DNA of 64,000 bases, taken from contig NZ_JAGHQU010000012.1 of NCBI RefSeq assembly GCF_017744135.1, forward strand, positions 27,858 to 91,857, read 5' to 3'. A program made the translations under genes and the position numbers. Shown piece after piece: positions 18,375-30,133 of this stretch. Within the stretch, counting starts at the first letter, position 1. The number at the start of each line of letters is the position of its first letter. The DNA comes from Endozoicomonas sp. G2_2. GTDB lineage: Bacteria > Pseudomonadota > Gammaproteobacteria > Nevskiales > Salinisphaeraceae. The notes under the pieces are model-generated. The model had not been told where the DNA came from, did no database searches, and worked only from the letters and a program-made list of their open reading frames with translations.

Positions 18375-21300
18375 GCGAATCCGCCATTGCTTCCGTTCAT
18401 GTCATCGCCGGCAAGCCGGCTCTGGCGGAATTCGAGCTCGAACGCCTGCGCGGCGGCCTCGCCGGCGCCGGTATCGACGTCGCCAGCCTGGTGGCGCGCG
18501 AAGTGTTCGTGGCCGCATTCGCCGAAACCCCGGATGCCGACACCTGGCAACGGCTGCTCGCCGTGCTCGGTGTCAGGGACGACGACAACGTCCCCGAAGG
18601 CGTGATCGCGATTCCGCGGCTGGGCACTGTCTCGCCGTGGTCGACCAAGTCCGAGGACATCGCCCATAACAGCGGTCTGGTCGGGCTCATGCGCCTCGAA
18701 CGCGGCGTGGTGTTCTCGTTCGGCAGCACGCCGGATTTCGAAGCACTCGCACAGAGCGGCGTGTTGCACGACCCGATGACCCAGTCGCTGCTGCCCAATG
18801 CCGAGCGCCTGCCGCGGCTGTTCGACACGCTCGCCCGTCGCGGGCTGCGTCGTGTGCCGCTGGCGAAAGAAGGCGTTTCAGCGCTGCAGGCTGCCAATCG
18901 CGACTGGGGCCTGGCGCTCGCGGACGAGGAGATCGAATACCTCGCCGAGCAGTATCGCGCCCTCGATCGCGACCCGACCGACGTCGAACTGATGATGTTC
19001 GGCCAGATTAACTCCGAGCACTGCCGGCACAAGATCTTCAACGCCGAATTCACTATCGACGGCGAGACCCGCGCCAAGTCGCTGTTCGACATGATCCGCG
19101 ACTCGCACCGCGCACGGCCCGAAGGCGTGCTCTCGGCCTATCGCGATAACGCCGCGGTCATCGAAGGCCACAGCGCGACCCGCCAGCTGGTGGGCGCGGA
19201 TCGGGTCTATCGCTTGCACGAAGAACCCGTGCATATCCTGATGAAGGTGGAAACCCACAACCACCCGACCGCGATTGCGCCCAATCCGGGTGCCGCGACC
19301 GGCGCGGGCGGCGAGATTCGCGACGAAGCCGCGACCGGCCGGGGCGGCAAGCCGAAGGCCGGGCTGAGCGGTTTTTCGGTATCGGATCTGCGCCTGCCGG
19401 ACGATATCCAGCCCTGGGAAACCGACGACAGCCGGCCGCCGCAGGTCGCTACGCCGCTCGACATCATGTTCGAAGGCCCGATCGGCGCGGCGCGCTACAA
19501 CAACGAGTTCGGCCGCCCGGCGCTGGGCGGCTATTTCCGCAGCTTCCAGTACCAGTCGAAAGAAACCGGCCTGCGCGGCTATCACAAGCCGATCATGATC
19601 GCCGGCGGCATGGGCAACGTCCGGCCCGACGACGTGGAAAAACATGCGGTGCCGGTCGATGCCGCGCTGATCGTGCTCGGCGGCCCGGCCATGCTCATCG
19701 GCCTTGGCGGCGGGGCGGCCTCGTCGATGGCCAGCGGCACGTCCTCGGCCGAACTCGATTTCGCCTCCGTGCAGCGCGCCAATCCGGAAATGGAGCGCCG
19801 CTGCCAGGAAGTCGTCGAGGGCTGTATCGCGCTCGGTAGCGACAACCCCATCGCCTCGATTCACGACGTGGGCGCGGGCGGGCTGTCCAACGCGCTGCCC
19901 GAAATCATCGACGCCGACGATCGCGGCGGACGTATCCGCCTGCGCGACGTGGACGCGGCCGATGTGAGCCTGTCGCCGATGGAAATCTGGTGCAACGAAT
20001 CGCAGGAGCGCTATGTGCTCGCGATCGCGGCCGACCAGCTCGGCGCCTTCGAAGCGCTGTGCGCGCGCGAGCGCTGCCCGTATGCGGTGGTCGGTCGTGC
20101 GACGGCCGAGCCGCTGCTGCAGGTCGAGGATGCGGACGCCGACAGCGACGATGCACGCTACCCGGTCGACATGCCCATGGGCGTGCTGCTCGGGCGCACG
20201 CCCCAGATGCAGCGTGATGTCGAACACCAGCAGGTCGAATTGCCGCGCTGGGATCACGGCAGCATCGCGATCGCAGACGCCGTCGAGCGCGTGCTGCGCG
20301 TGCCGAGTGTGGCCAGCAAATCGTTCCTGATCACCATCGGCGATCGCAGCGTGGGCGGCATGACGGCGCGCGACCAGATGGTCGGGCCCTGGCAGGTGCC
20401 GGTGGCCGACGTGGCGGTGACCACCACGGCCTATACCGGTGATGCCGGCGAAGCGATGGCCATGGGCGAGCGCGCGCCGCTTGCGCTGATCGACGCCGCG
20501 GCCTCCGGGCGCATGGCGGTGGGCGAGGCGGTGACCAATATCGCCGCCGCGCGTATCGACAACCTGACCGATATCCGCCTGTCCGCGAACTGGATGGCGG
20601 CCTGCGGCGAGCCGGGCGAAGATGCACGTCTGTACGACACCGTGCAGGCGGTCGGCGAACAGCTGTGCAGCGAACTCGGCCTGGCCATTCCGGTCGGCAA
20701 GGATTCGCTGTCCATGCGTAGCGTCTGGAACGACGAGAACGGTGACGAGCGGCGCATGAGCGCACCGCTGTCCTTGATTGTCTCGGCTTTCGCGCCGGTC
20801 AGCGCCGCGCGCGCCACGCTCACGCCGCAGCTGATCGCACCGGCCGACGCGCCGACCGCGCTCGTGCTCGCGGATCTCGGCAACGGCCGGAACCGCCTCG
20901 GCGGCAGCGCCTTCGCCCAGGCCTTCGGCGCGCTGGGCGACAGTGCGCCTGACGTCGATCAGCCCAAGCAGCTGCGCCAGTTCTTTACGGTGATCCAGCG
21001 TTTGGCCGGCGAGAACCGGATCAAGGCCTATCACGATCGCAGCGACGGCGGCCTGCTGGCCTGCGTGGCCGAAATGGTCTTTGCCGGGCGTGCGGGCGCG
21101 CAGATCGCGCTCGACGATCTCGGCGACGATGCACTGGCTACGCTGTTCAACGAAGAACTCGGCGCGGTGCTGCAGGTCGGTCGCGACGATGCCTCGGTCG
21201 TGGTCGGCGAACTGCGCGCGGCCGGTCTGACCGCGCACACGATCGGCGATGTGGTTGCAGATCAACGGCTGACGATTTCGCAGGCCGGCACGACGCTGTT

Positions 21301-22261
21301 CGATGCCCCGCGCGCCGATCTGCAGCGCACTTGGGCAGCCACGAGCCATGCCATGGCCGCGCTGCGCGACGATCCGAACTGCGCGGCCGAGGAATACGAC
21401 GCGATTCTCGACGATGACGATCCGGGCCTGCCCGTAGCGCCTGCCTTCGATATCGCCGAAGACATTGCCGCCGCGTTCGTGAACACCACGCGCCCGCGGG
21501 TCGCGATCCTGCGCGAGCAGGGCGTGAACGGCCATAACGAAATGGCCTGGGCGTTCACCCGCGCCGGCTTCGACGCCGTCGACATCCACATGAGCGAGAT
21601 CGCCGACGGCCGCGACCTGACCGATATGCAGGGCCTGGCGGCCTGTGGCGGCTTCTCCTATGGCGACGTGCTCGGCGCCGGGCAGGGCTGGGCGAAATCC
21701 ATCCTGCTCAACGACGGCACGCGCAGCACGTTTGCCGATTTCTTCGCCCGCGACGAGACCTTCGCACTGGGCGTCTGCAACGGCTGCCAGATGCTCGCCG
21801 CGCTGGCCGAGATCATTCCCGGCACCGAGGGCTGGCCCCGCTTCGTGGCCAATGCCTCGCGCCAGTTCGAGGGCCGGACCAGCGCGGTGGAGATCGCCGA
21901 ATCGAAAGCCGTGCTGCTCGACGGCATGGCCGGCAGCCGCATGCCGATCGCGGTCGCCCATGGCGAAGGCCGGGCCGAGTTCGCCGATGCCAACGATCTG
22001 GACATGCTCACCGCGAACGACCAGGTCGGCATGCGTTATGTCGACAATCACGGCGCGCCGGCGGCGCATTATCCGGCCAACCCCAACGGCTCGCCCGCGG
22101 GTGTGACCGGCCTGTGCAACGCCGACGGCCGCGTGCTGATCACCATGCCGCATCCCGAGCGGGTCACGCGCAGCGTGAACCTGTCCTGGGCGCCGAAGGG
22201 CTGGGGCGAGATGAGCCCCTGGGCACGGCTGTTCGCCAACGCGCGCCGGTTCGTCGGCTAG
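18350..22261 (+). CDS. purL: Phosphoribosylformylglycinamidine synthase (FGAM synthetase)
   Basis: 1303 residues, the large single-chain PurL form (1295 in E. coli). It has an N-terminal PurS-like part, a linker with the QINSEHCRHKIFN signature (about 222), ATP-binding domains with VETHNHPTAIAPNPGAATGAGGEIRD (about 301; central block), and a C-terminal class I glutamine amidotransferase with the nucleophile in GVCNGCQML and GYDVLGAG-like turns. It converts FGAR, ATP and glutamine to FGAM in purine synthesis. The start is GTG 18350 inside the MBL gene. No ATG exists in frame near the conserved N-terminus, so translation is probably coupled. Confidence 0.96.
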   Translation: MAQSGQPVGESAIASVHVIAGKPALAEFELERLRGGLAGAGIDVASLVAREVFVAAFAETPDADTWQRLLAVLGVRDDDNVPEGVIAIPRLGTVSPWSTKSEDIAHNSGLVGLMRLERGVVFSFGSTPDFEALAQSGVLHDPMTQSLLPNAERLPRLFDTLARRGLRRVPLAKEGVSALQAANRDWGLALADEEIEYLAEQYRALDRDPTDVELMMFGQINSEHCRHKIFNAEFTIDGETRAKSLFDMIRDSHRARPEGVLSAYRDNAAVIEGHSATRQLVGADRVYRLHEEPVHILMKVETHNHPTAIAPNPGAATGAGGEIRDEAATGRGGKPKAGLSGFSVSDLRLPDDIQPWETDDSRPPQVATPLDIMFEGPIGAARYNNEFGRPALGGYFRSFQYQSKETGLRGYHKPIMIAGGMGNVRPDDVEKHAVPVDAALIVLGGPAMLIGLGGGAASSMASGTSSAELDFASVQRANPEMERRCQEVVEGCIALGSDNPIASIHDVGAGGLSNALPEIIDADDRGGRIRLRDVDAADVSLSPMEIWCNESQERYVLAIAADQLGAFEALCARERCPYAVVGRATAEPLLQVEDADADSDDARYPVDMPMGVLLGRTPQMQRDVEHQQVELPRWDHGSIAIADAVERVLRVPSVASKSFLITIGDRSVGGMTARDQMVGPWQVPVADVAVTTTAYTGDAGEAMAMGERAPLALIDAAASGRMAVGEAVTNIAAARIDNLTDIRLSANWMAACGEPGEDARLYDTVQAVGEQLCSELGLAIPVGKDSLSMRSVWNDENGDERRMSAPLSLIVSAFAPVSAARATLTPQLIAPADAPTALVLADLGNGRNRLGGSAFAQAFGALGDSAPDVDQPKQLRQFFTVIQRLAGENRIKAYHDRSDGGLLACVAEMVFAGRAGAQIALDDLGDDALATLFNEELGAVLQVGRDDASVVVGELRAAGLTAHTIGDVVADQRLTISQAGTTLFDAPRADLQRTWAATSHAMAALRDDPNCAAEEYDAILDDDDPGLPVAPAFDIAEDIAAAFVNTTRPRVAILREQGVNGHNEMAWAFTRAGFDAVDIHMSEIADGRDLTDMQGLAACGGFSYGDVLGAGQGWAKSILLNDGTRSTFADFFARDETFALGVCNGCQMLAALAEIIPGTEGWPRFVANASRQFEGRTSAVEIAESKAVLLDGMAGSRMPIAVAHGEGRAEFADANDLDMLTANDQVGMRYVDNHGAPAAHYPANPNGSPAGVTGLCNADGRVLITMPHPERVTRSVNLSWAPKGWGEMSPWARLFANARRFVG

Positions 22262-22284
22262 TAAAAGCGCTTCTTCGGTCCGAC

Positions 22285-22308
22285 CGGCGGGGGTATTGCT
22301 CCCCGTCG
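22285..22308. terminator. Weak hairpin between convergent purL and ligase genes
   Basis: CGGCGGGG (22285-22292) pairs with CCCCGTCG (22301-22308) with one wobble and an 8-base loop. There is no T-tract, so this is at best a pausing or Rho-assisted site between the two convergent genes. Confidence 0.25.
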
Positions 22309-22324
22309 CACGGGCGCTAGGCCG

Positions 22325-23908
22325 CTACGCGCTGGCGCTGTAGATATTGCGCAGGTCGTTGCGCGACACCTTGCCGATGGCGTTGCGCGGTATGGATTCG
22401 ACCACGCGGGTATCGGTCAGGCGCTGGAACTTGCCCAGCCGTTCGTTGGCCCAGGTCTGGATCGTTTCGGCGCTCGTATCGGTGCCCGGCACGAGGGTGA
22501 CGAACGCGACCGGCGTTTCGCCCCAGCGCTCGCTGGCGATGCCGAATACCGCCACGTCGGCAATCGATTCGTGTTCGCGCAGCACCGCTTCGATATCGCT
22601 CGGAAAGATATTGAAGCCGCCGGAGATGATGGTCTCCTTGGCACGGCCGACGATGGTCAGAAAGCCGTCTTCATCGAAGTAACCGATATCGCCGGTACGG
22701 ATGAAGCGTGCGCCGGTTTCCGGCTCGTACCATTCGGTCGCGCGCGTGCGCTCGGCGTCGCCGTGATAGCCGCGCATGATGAAGCCCGAGTGGCCGACGA
22801 TCTCGCCCGTCTGTCGGCGATCAATCTCGACTCCCCGCTCGTCGATGATGCGCAGTTCGTGGCCGGGCATGGGCTCGCCTACGGTATACAGCTTGTCGGG
22901 GTGTTCGTGGGCGACGAGCATGCAGCTGCCGCCGCCTTCGGTCATGCCGTAGAACTCCAGCAAGCCGCCCGGCCAGCGTTCCAGCACCTCGGCTTTCACG
23001 TCGGCGCCGAAAGGCGAGCTGGTGCAGCATTTCATCTGAAAACTGGATAGATCCGTGCGGTCGAAATCCGGATGGTCGAGCAGCCGCCGATACTGCACCG
23101 GCACGAGCATGGCGTGGGTCGCGCGGTGCTTTTCGGCCAGGGCAAGAAACTGACCGGCATCGAATTTCGGCATCAGTACCAGCGTGCCGCCGGCAGCCAG
23201 CGCCGGCATGAAGCTCACCAGGGTGGTATTCGAATACAACGGCGTGGAGACGAGCGTGACGCAGTCCGCGTCGTAGAGCGAAACGGTAGTGCCCGCGATC
23301 TGCGGCCAGCGCAGCGCGTTGGTATGCACGATGCCCTTGGGCGCGCCCGTGGTGCCCGAAGAATAGATGATGTTGAAGATGGTATCCGGGTCGGGGGTAA
23401 CCGGCGCCGGGGGCATGTCCGGGTCGGCGAGCCAGGCTTCGAACGGCTGATAGGCGTCGTCGCCATTCATGCTGACGCCGATGAGCGCCGGTCGTTCGCG
23501 GGCGGCGTCCACCGCGCCGTGGCCCAGGGCATCGACGAACAGAAAGGATGCGCCGCAGTTGTCCAGCATCAGCCCGAGCGCTGCCGGCGTGCTCGACGGC
23601 GCGAGCGGCGCGAACGTGCCGCCGGCGCGCAGTGCCGCGAGCATGACCACCACGTAGTCGATGGCGTTGGCGCCGCAGAGGGCCACCACGTCGCCGCGAG
23701 CCATGCCGTCGCGTTGAAGGGCGGCTACCGCGCGATTCACGCGCCGGTCGAGGTCGCCATATGTGATGGAGCGCCGGTCGTCGATGAGCGCGACGTGTTC
23801 GGGACGCGTCTGCGCATGTGCCGCAACCCGGCCGGGCAGCGTGCCGAACGCCGGGGTGTCGCCGCTGGCCGGCGATGCCGGGGCGGACTCGGTCTGGAAC
23901 TCTGGCAT
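22325..23908 (-). CDS. Acyl-CoA ligase / AMP-dependent synthetase
   Basis: 527 residues. Class I adenylate-forming enzyme: P-loop YSSGTTGAPKGI (about 181-192), FYGMTEGG (A5 region), RTGDIGYFDEDGFLTIVGRAKETIISGGFN (A7-A8 hinge) and the catalytic lysine in NAIGKVSRNDLR (about 512). It activates a carboxylic acid as acyl-AMP and then acyl-CoA; the substrate cannot be deduced, though the general form fits medium- or long-chain and aryl acid ligases. ATG 23908 follows a GAGGAG ribosome site; the longer open frame upstream is non-coding. Divergent from acetoacetate-CoA ligase across 317 bases. Confidence 0.85.
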   Translation of the reverse strand: MPEFQTESAPASPASGDTPAFGTLPGRVAAHAQTRPEHVALIDDRRSITYGDLDRRVNRAVAALQRDGMARGDVVALCGANAIDYVVVMLAALRAGGTFAPLAPSSTPAALGLMLDNCGASFLFVDALGHGAVDAARERPALIGVSMNGDDAYQPFEAWLADPDMPPAPVTPDPDTIFNIIYSSGTTGAPKGIVHTNALRWPQIAGTTVSLYDADCVTLVSTPLYSNTTLVSFMPALAAGGTLVLMPKFDAGQFLALAEKHRATHAMLVPVQYRRLLDHPDFDRTDLSSFQMKCCTSSPFGADVKAEVLERWPGGLLEFYGMTEGGGSCMLVAHEHPDKLYTVGEPMPGHELRIIDERGVEIDRRQTGEIVGHSGFIMRGYHGDAERTRATEWYEPETGARFIRTGDIGYFDEDGFLTIVGRAKETIISGGFNIFPSDIEAVLREHESIADVAVFGIASERWGETPVAFVTLVPGTDTSAETIQTWANERLGKFQRLTDTRVVESIPRNAIGKVSRNDLRNIYSASA

Positions 23909-24225
23909 GGCTCTCCTCGATTCGTGTTCGGCGCGCGGTCGCGAGCGGTTGGCGTTGTTATTCGCGCACGAACGCGCGGTGGCGCGCGCACGCGATCGCC
24001 GTCGAGTCTTGCACGGCGATTCGTGCGCCGCAATTTGGCTGGAATCGCGTTTCACCGTTGTTCGACGCCGATAGCGGGTCGGCCGACCAACGGTGCTCGG
24101 CCGTGCACGGTGGCGCGGGCCGGGCCGCGGCCGAGCAAGCGAACGTGGTTGGATTCGAACGCGGGCCGACGTTGCCGGTGTAAGCTGGCAGGCTTGTAAA
24201 ACCGACAGAAAAAGGGCCGTTTGCG
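23909..24225. other. Intergenic region between the two divergent ligases
   Basis: 317 bases with no supported gene. A candidate rightward promoter is TTGCCG (24172-24177) with TGTAAA (24195-24200) at 17-base spacing, followed by an AAAGGG ribosome site before ATG 24226. No repeat or hairpin of note was seen. Confidence 0.35.
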
Positions 24226-26208
<1,983 letters not shown>

Positions 26209-26228
26209 CGCCACGAGCGCCAGGCGAT

Positions 26229-26258
26229 TAAAAAGGGCGGCGTTCGAAAACGCCGCCC
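26229..26258 (-). terminator. Terminator of the mla operon
   Basis: GGGCGGCGTT (26235-26244) and AACGCCGCCC (26249-26258) form a 10-base perfect stem with a CGAA loop. TAAAAA at 26229-26234 gives a U-tract for leftward transcripts ending after mlaB (stop at 26284). Confidence 0.85.
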
Positions 26259-26283
26259 CGTTACAGAGATCAACCGCCGATTG

Positions 26284-26583
26284 TCAGCTGGCGCCGCGAA
26301 GCCTGATCACGTCGTTGAGTGCACAGAAGTCGATGATGGCGCGCATCTGCGCTGGCGCGTTGATGAAGCTCAGCGTTGCATTATTGGCATGGGCGTCGCG
26401 CACCCATTCGAGCAGCAGCGCCACGCCGGCGCTGTCGACGCGTTCGACGTCGGACAGGTCGATCACGGTTTCTTCGCCGTGTTCGAACCAGTCCTCCGAC
26501 TCGCGCAGGCGCCGCGGTACCGTTTCGGCGTCGAGTTCGCCGGAGAGCCGTACGCGGGCCGGTTGGGCGTGGTGCTCGCTCAT
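26284..26583 (-). CDS. mlaB: STAS-domain protein MlaB of the phospholipid transporter
   Basis: 99 residues forming a single STAS domain: RVRLSGELDAETVPRRL, TVIDLSDVERVDSAGVALLLEW (the conserved DxSGv turn, Ser at about 51), NAPAQMRAIIDFCALND. MlaB binds the ATPase MlaF on the cytoplasmic face and stabilises the MlaFEDB complex. It is the last gene of the operon, 14 bases after mlaC, and is followed by a strong terminator. Confidence 0.9.
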   Translation of the reverse strand: MSEHHAQPARVRLSGELDAETVPRRLRESEDWFEHGEETVIDLSDVERVDSAGVALLLEWVRDAHANNATLSFINAPAQMRAIIDFCALNDVIRLRGAS

Positions 26584-26597
26584 GCGGGGTCGTGCCT

Positions 26598-27215
26598 TTA
26601 GCTGCCGGCGTTATAGCGGGCTTCCATGCGTTCGATCAGCTTCTCGAGACCGCCGTTGCGAATCTGCGAGTTGAACTGACCGCGGTAGTTGGTCACGAAC
26701 GACAGATTGCCGACGCTGCCGTCGTAGATCTTCCACTCGTCATCCACGACATGCATCTGGAAGGTGACGGGCGTCTTCTGACCGTCGTCGGTGGTCACGA
26801 TCGCGCGGAAGGTGATGTCCTCGGCGCCTTCGGCCGCGCGAACCGGCTGATACTCGATGTCCTGACTGCCGTCGAAGCTGAGCAGGCCGTTGCCGTAGGT
26901 GCGAATCAGCATGTTCTTGAACGCGACCTGGAAGCGCTCGCGCTGCTCGGGCGTGGCAGTGCGCCAGGCACGGCCCAGCACCAGCTGCGACATGTAGGGC
27001 AGGTCGATGAGCGGGACCAGCTCCTCGTCGATGAGCTGGTACAGCTGCTGCGGATTCTGGCGCAGCTCGTCGCGCCGGCCGTCCATCTCGCTCAATACGG
27101 TCTGCACGGTATCGCGGGCGAGTTCATCGGGCGGGGTCGGCGCCGCCATCGCCAGCCCGGGAATGAGCAGGGCAACCGCAAAGGCCTTCAGCAGTGAGCG
27201 CTTCATGCTTGGCAT
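26598..27215 (-). CDS. mlaC: Periplasmic phospholipid-binding protein MlaC
   Basis: 205 residues with a signal peptide (MKRSLLKAFAVALLIPGLAMA). The Tol/Ttg2-type domain includes LIDLPYMSQLVLGRAWRTAT, ERFQVAFKNMLIRTYGN and VDDEWKIYDGSVGNLSFVTNYR, all typical of MlaC. It shuttles phospholipids between the outer-membrane MlaA complex and MlaFEDB. The start at 27215 gives three extra residues before MKRS. It lies 77 bases after mlaD, the widest gap in the operon. Confidence 0.93.
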   Translation of the reverse strand: MPSMKRSLLKAFAVALLIPGLAMAAPTPPDELARDTVQTVLSEMDGRRDELRQNPQQLYQLIDEELVPLIDLPYMSQLVLGRAWRTATPEQRERFQVAFKNMLIRTYGNGLLSFDGSQDIEYQPVRAAEGAEDITFRAIVTTDDGQKTPVTFQMHVVDDEWKIYDGSVGNLSFVTNYRGQFNSQIRNGGLEKLIERMEARYNAGS

Positions 27216-27292
27216 GACATATCCTCGCGTGGTGGAATCTAGTGGACCGCAGTATCGGAACGCGGCGATGAATTGATCCTGAACTGAGCGCT

Positions 27293-27805
27293 TCAGGGGC
27301 CGTCGGGCGCGGGCAGGCCGCCCGCGTTGCCGCCACCGCCGGCATCGCCACCGGCACCCATGCTGGTCATGAACTGGCCGATCAGGTTCTCCAGCACCAC
27401 CGCACTTTGGGTGATGATGAATTCGTCGCCGTCCTGCATGTTCTTCAGCGAGCCGCCCGGGCCGACGCCGACGTACTGCTCACCGAGCAGGCCCGAGGTC
27501 AGCACCGCGGCGTCCGAGTCCTTGGGCAGCTTGTACTGCTCGCTCACGCGCAGTTTTGCCTCCGCGCGGAAGGTTTCCTGATTGAGCGTGATGTCGGCCA
27601 CGCGGCCAATGCGCACGCCGGCCATGTTCACCGGTGCACCGACCTTGAGCCCGCCGATATTGTCGAAGGCGGCGACCACGGTGTAACCCTGCTGCACGTC
27701 GCTGGTATCGGCCAGATTGCTCACCCGCATCGTGAGGATGAAGATCGCCGCGATGCCGAGGCAGACGAAGAAACCGACCAGAAGCTCTACTGCTCGAGAC
27801 TGCAT
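27293..27805 (-). CDS. mlaD: MCE-domain protein MlaD
   Basis: 170 residues. One N-terminal membrane helix (VELLVGFFVCLGIAAIFIL) is followed by a single MCE domain (YTVVAAFDNIGGLKVGAPVNMAGVRIGRV) and a glycine/alanine-rich tail. MlaD forms the periplasmic hexameric ring of the phospholipid ABC transporter. The length is near the E. coli protein (183). It is 9 bases after mlaE. Confidence 0.94.
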   Translation of the reverse strand: MQSRAVELLVGFFVCLGIAAIFILTMRVSNLADTSDVQQGYTVVAAFDNIGGLKVGAPVNMAGVRIGRVADITLNQETFRAEAKLRVSEQYKLPKDSDAAVLTSGLLGEQYVGVGPGGSLKNMQDGDEFIITQSAVVLENLIGQFMTSMGAGGDAGGGGNAGGLPAPDGP

Positions 27806-27814
27806 AGACGAACC

Positions 27815-28600
27815 CTAGTGACTGCCGAAAAGCACGGCAGTGAGCATGAGATTGGCGCCGAGGATCGCCAGGGATGCGATCACCACGGTATTGGTGGTCG
27901 CCCGTGATACGCCCTCGGACGTGGGCGGCGCATGGTAGCCCTGATAGACCGCGACCCAGGTGATGATCGCGCCGAATACGCCGCTCTTGAGAAAGATGTT
28001 GATGATGTCCTCGCCGAAATCGACGTTGGACTGGATGCCCGACCAGTAGGAGCCGGCATCCACGCCGAGCATGTCGACGCCGACAAAATAGCCACCGCCG
28101 GCGCCGATAGCCATCACGCAGAAGATGGAGGTCAGCAGCGGCAGCGCGATCACGCCGGCCAGAAACCGCGGCGCGACGATACGCTTGACCGGATCCACCG
28201 CCATCATTTCCATGCCGGAAAGCTGATCGGTGGCCTTCATCAAACCGATTTCCGCGGCCAGCGCGCTGCCCGCGCGCCCGGCGAACAGCAGGCCGGTCAC
28301 GACGGGGCCGAGTTCACGCACCACCACGAGCGCTACCGAGGTGCCCAGCGCCTCCTCGGCGCCGAAGCCCACAAGCAGGCGATAGCCCGACAGCGCGAGC
28401 ACCATGCCGACGAACACGCCGGCTACGACCACGATCACCAGCGACAGCACGCCCACGGAATAGATTTGTTCGATCAGCAGGCGCGGCTTGAGGATCAGCC
28501 CCGGCAGGCTGAACAGAATGCGCATCAGAAAGATCGCGCCGCGCCCGAGATCGGCCATCCAGCCGGTCGCGGTATTGAAACCACGCTGCATTGTGGTCAT
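27815..28600 (-). CDS. mlaE: Phospholipid ABC transporter permease MlaE
   Basis: 261 residues (260 in E. coli) with about five membrane helices. VRELGPVVTGLLFAGRAGSALAAEIG is the conserved EQ-loop-like signature of MlaE permeases, and MEMMAVDPVKRIVAPRFLAG follows it. ATG 28600 overlaps the mlaF stop (ATGA), which settles the start against the longer open frame to 28699. Confidence 0.94.
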   Translation of the reverse strand: MTTMQRGFNTATGWMADLGRGAIFLMRILFSLPGLILKPRLLIEQIYSVGVLSLVIVVVAGVFVGMVLALSGYRLLVGFGAEEALGTSVALVVVRELGPVVTGLLFAGRAGSALAAEIGLMKATDQLSGMEMMAVDPVKRIVAPRFLAGVIALPLLTSIFCVMAIGAGGGYFVGVDMLGVDAGSYWSGIQSNVDFGEDIINIFLKSGVFGAIITWVAVYQGYHAPPTSEGVSRATTNTVVIASLAILGANLMLTAVLFGSH

Positions 28601-29442
28601 CGGCGGCTCCCGTTGAGCAGGTCTTCGGCGTAGGGCGTGCCCTGGTAGTGAAACGGCACCGGCCCGTCGGCCTCGGCATGGATGAACTGCTGGACCCACT
28701 CGGACCGGGAATCCCGAATCTGCTGCGGCGTGCCGTGGTCGATGACTTCACCGTCGGAAATCACATACACGTAGTCGGCGATGCCCAGCGTCTCCTTCAC
28801 GTCGTGCGATACCACGATGGACGTCAGGCCCAGCACGTCGTTCAGGCGCCGGATCAGGCGCAGCAGTACGCCCATGGAAATGGGGTCCTGTCCGGCGAAG
28901 GGCTCGTCGTACATGATCATTTCCGGGTCCAGCGCGATCGCGCGCGCCAGCGCCACGCGCCGGGCCATGCCGCCAGACAGCTGTGCCGGGTAAAGCGCGC
29001 GCGCGCCGCGCAAGCCGACCGCCTCGAGCTTCATGAGCACGATGTCGCGGATCAGACGCTCGGGCAGCTTGGTGTGCTCGCGCAGCGGGAAGGCCACGTT
29101 GTCGAAAACGGATAGATCCGTAAGCAGCGCGCCGGACTGGAACAGCATGCCCATGCGCTTGCGCTGTTCGAACAGGTCGTTCTGGGACAGTTTGGCGACA
29201 TGCGCACCATCGAAGTGCACTGTGCCCTGGGCGGGACGCCACTGGCCGCTGATCAGGCGCAATAACGTCGTCTTGCCGGTGCCACTCGGCCCCATGATGG
29301 CGGTAATTCGTCCGCGCGCGATATCCAGATCCACGGCCTTGTAGATCACGCGCGAGCCGATCGTGAAGTGCACGCCACGCACCTCGACGAGGTTGTCGCG
29401 CGTCTGCGGCGGCTTGTCCAGGGTTGGTGGTTCCGGAGTCAT
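28597..29442 (-). CDS. mlaF: Phospholipid ABC transporter ATP-binding protein MlaF
   Basis: 281 residues. Walker A GPSGTGKTTLLRLISG (about 50-65), signature LSGGMARRVALARA, Walker B ALDPEMIMYDEPFAGQDP (less usual Tyr-Asp-Glu form found in MlaF) and the H-loop VVSHDVKETL. The C-terminal extension that wraps the partner subunit is present. First gene of mlaFEDCB; the product powers retrograde or anterograde phospholipid movement that keeps the outer membrane asymmetric. The order and overlaps match the canonical operon. Confidence 0.95.
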   Translation of the reverse strand: MTPEPPTLDKPPQTRDNLVEVRGVHFTIGSRVIYKAVDLDIARGRITAIMGPSGTGKTTLLRLISGQWRPAQGTVHFDGAHVAKLSQNDLFEQRKRMGMLFQSGALLTDLSVFDNVAFPLREHTKLPERLIRDIVLMKLEAVGLRGARALYPAQLSGGMARRVALARAIALDPEMIMYDEPFAGQDPISMGVLLRLIRRLNDVLGLTSIVVSHDVKETLGIADYVYVISDGEVIDHGTPQQIRDSRSEWVQQFIHAEADGPVPFHYQGTPYAEDLLNGSRR

Positions 29443-29476
29443 TCAAGATTACGCACTTAACTTGTGCGCAAGCCTA

Positions 29477-30133
29477 TCAGATGGGGGCGGCACTCAGCTG
29501 CGGTGCGGCATCGACCTTGAGCGCGCGACACAGCTGAGCACTCAGATCGTCGGCCACGATGTCGAGATCGCGCGGGCCACCCAGATCGCCGACCTGGGTC
29601 ATGCGCAGGCCATGGTAGCCGCAGGGATCGATACGCTGGAAGGGATCCAGGTCCATATCCACGTTGAGTGCGAGGCCGTGATAACTCGTGCCGCGACGTA
29701 CCCGCAGACCGATCGAGCCGATCTTGGCCGCGCCCACATACACGCCGGGCGCGTCGGGTTTGGCATAGGCCTCGATATCATAGCCCGCGAGCGTGCCGAC
29801 CATTGCGTCTTCCAGCGCGGTCACGAGGCTGCGGATGCCGATGCCCAGCCGGCGCAGGTCGACCATCACATAGGCCATGATCTGGCCGGGGCCGTGGTAG
29901 GTGACCTGGCCGCCGCGGTCGATTGGCACGACCGGGATGTCGCCCGGGGCGAGCAGATGTTCGGCGCGCCCGTTCTTGCCCTGGGTGAACACCGGCTCGT
30001 GGTTGAGCAGCCAGAGCGCGTCGCGCGTGTCGGTAGCGCGCGTTTCGGCAAAGTCCTGCATGGCTTGCCAGACCGGCCGGTACGGCTGCGGCTGCCAGCC
30101 GAAGCGGCGGATATCGATCACCGGGCGCGTCAT
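29477..30133 (-). CDS. lipB: Octanoyl-[ACP]:protein N-octanoyltransferase LipB
   Basis: 218 residues. [21 protein letters not shown] (about 73; substrate pocket), the lysine in [15 protein letters not shown] (about 135) and the nucleophilic cysteine in [10 protein letters not shown] (about 170) are the LipB catalytic elements. It transfers octanoate from acyl carrier protein to lipoyl domains. It starts next to the ybeD stop (separated by 0 bases). lipA, its usual downstream partner, is not in this position; the mla operon follows instead. Confidence 0.95.
   Translation of the reverse strand: MTRPVIDIRRFGWQPQPYRPVWQAMQDFAETRATDTRDALWLLNHEPVFTQGKNGRAEHLLAPGDIPVVPIDRGGQVTYHGPGQIMAYVMVDLRRLGIGIRSLVTALEDAMVGTLAGYDIEAYAKPDAPGVYVGAAKIGSIGLRVRRGTSYHGLALNVDMDLDPFQRIDPCGYHGLRMTQVGDLGGPRDLDIVADDLSAQLCRALKVDAAPQLSAAPI

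Noticed and set aside
18878..22153. Open frame of 1091 codons antisense to purL
   Set aside because: It is a GC-rich shadow of purL with no domain resemblance and histidine/arginine-rich composition typical of the antisense frame.
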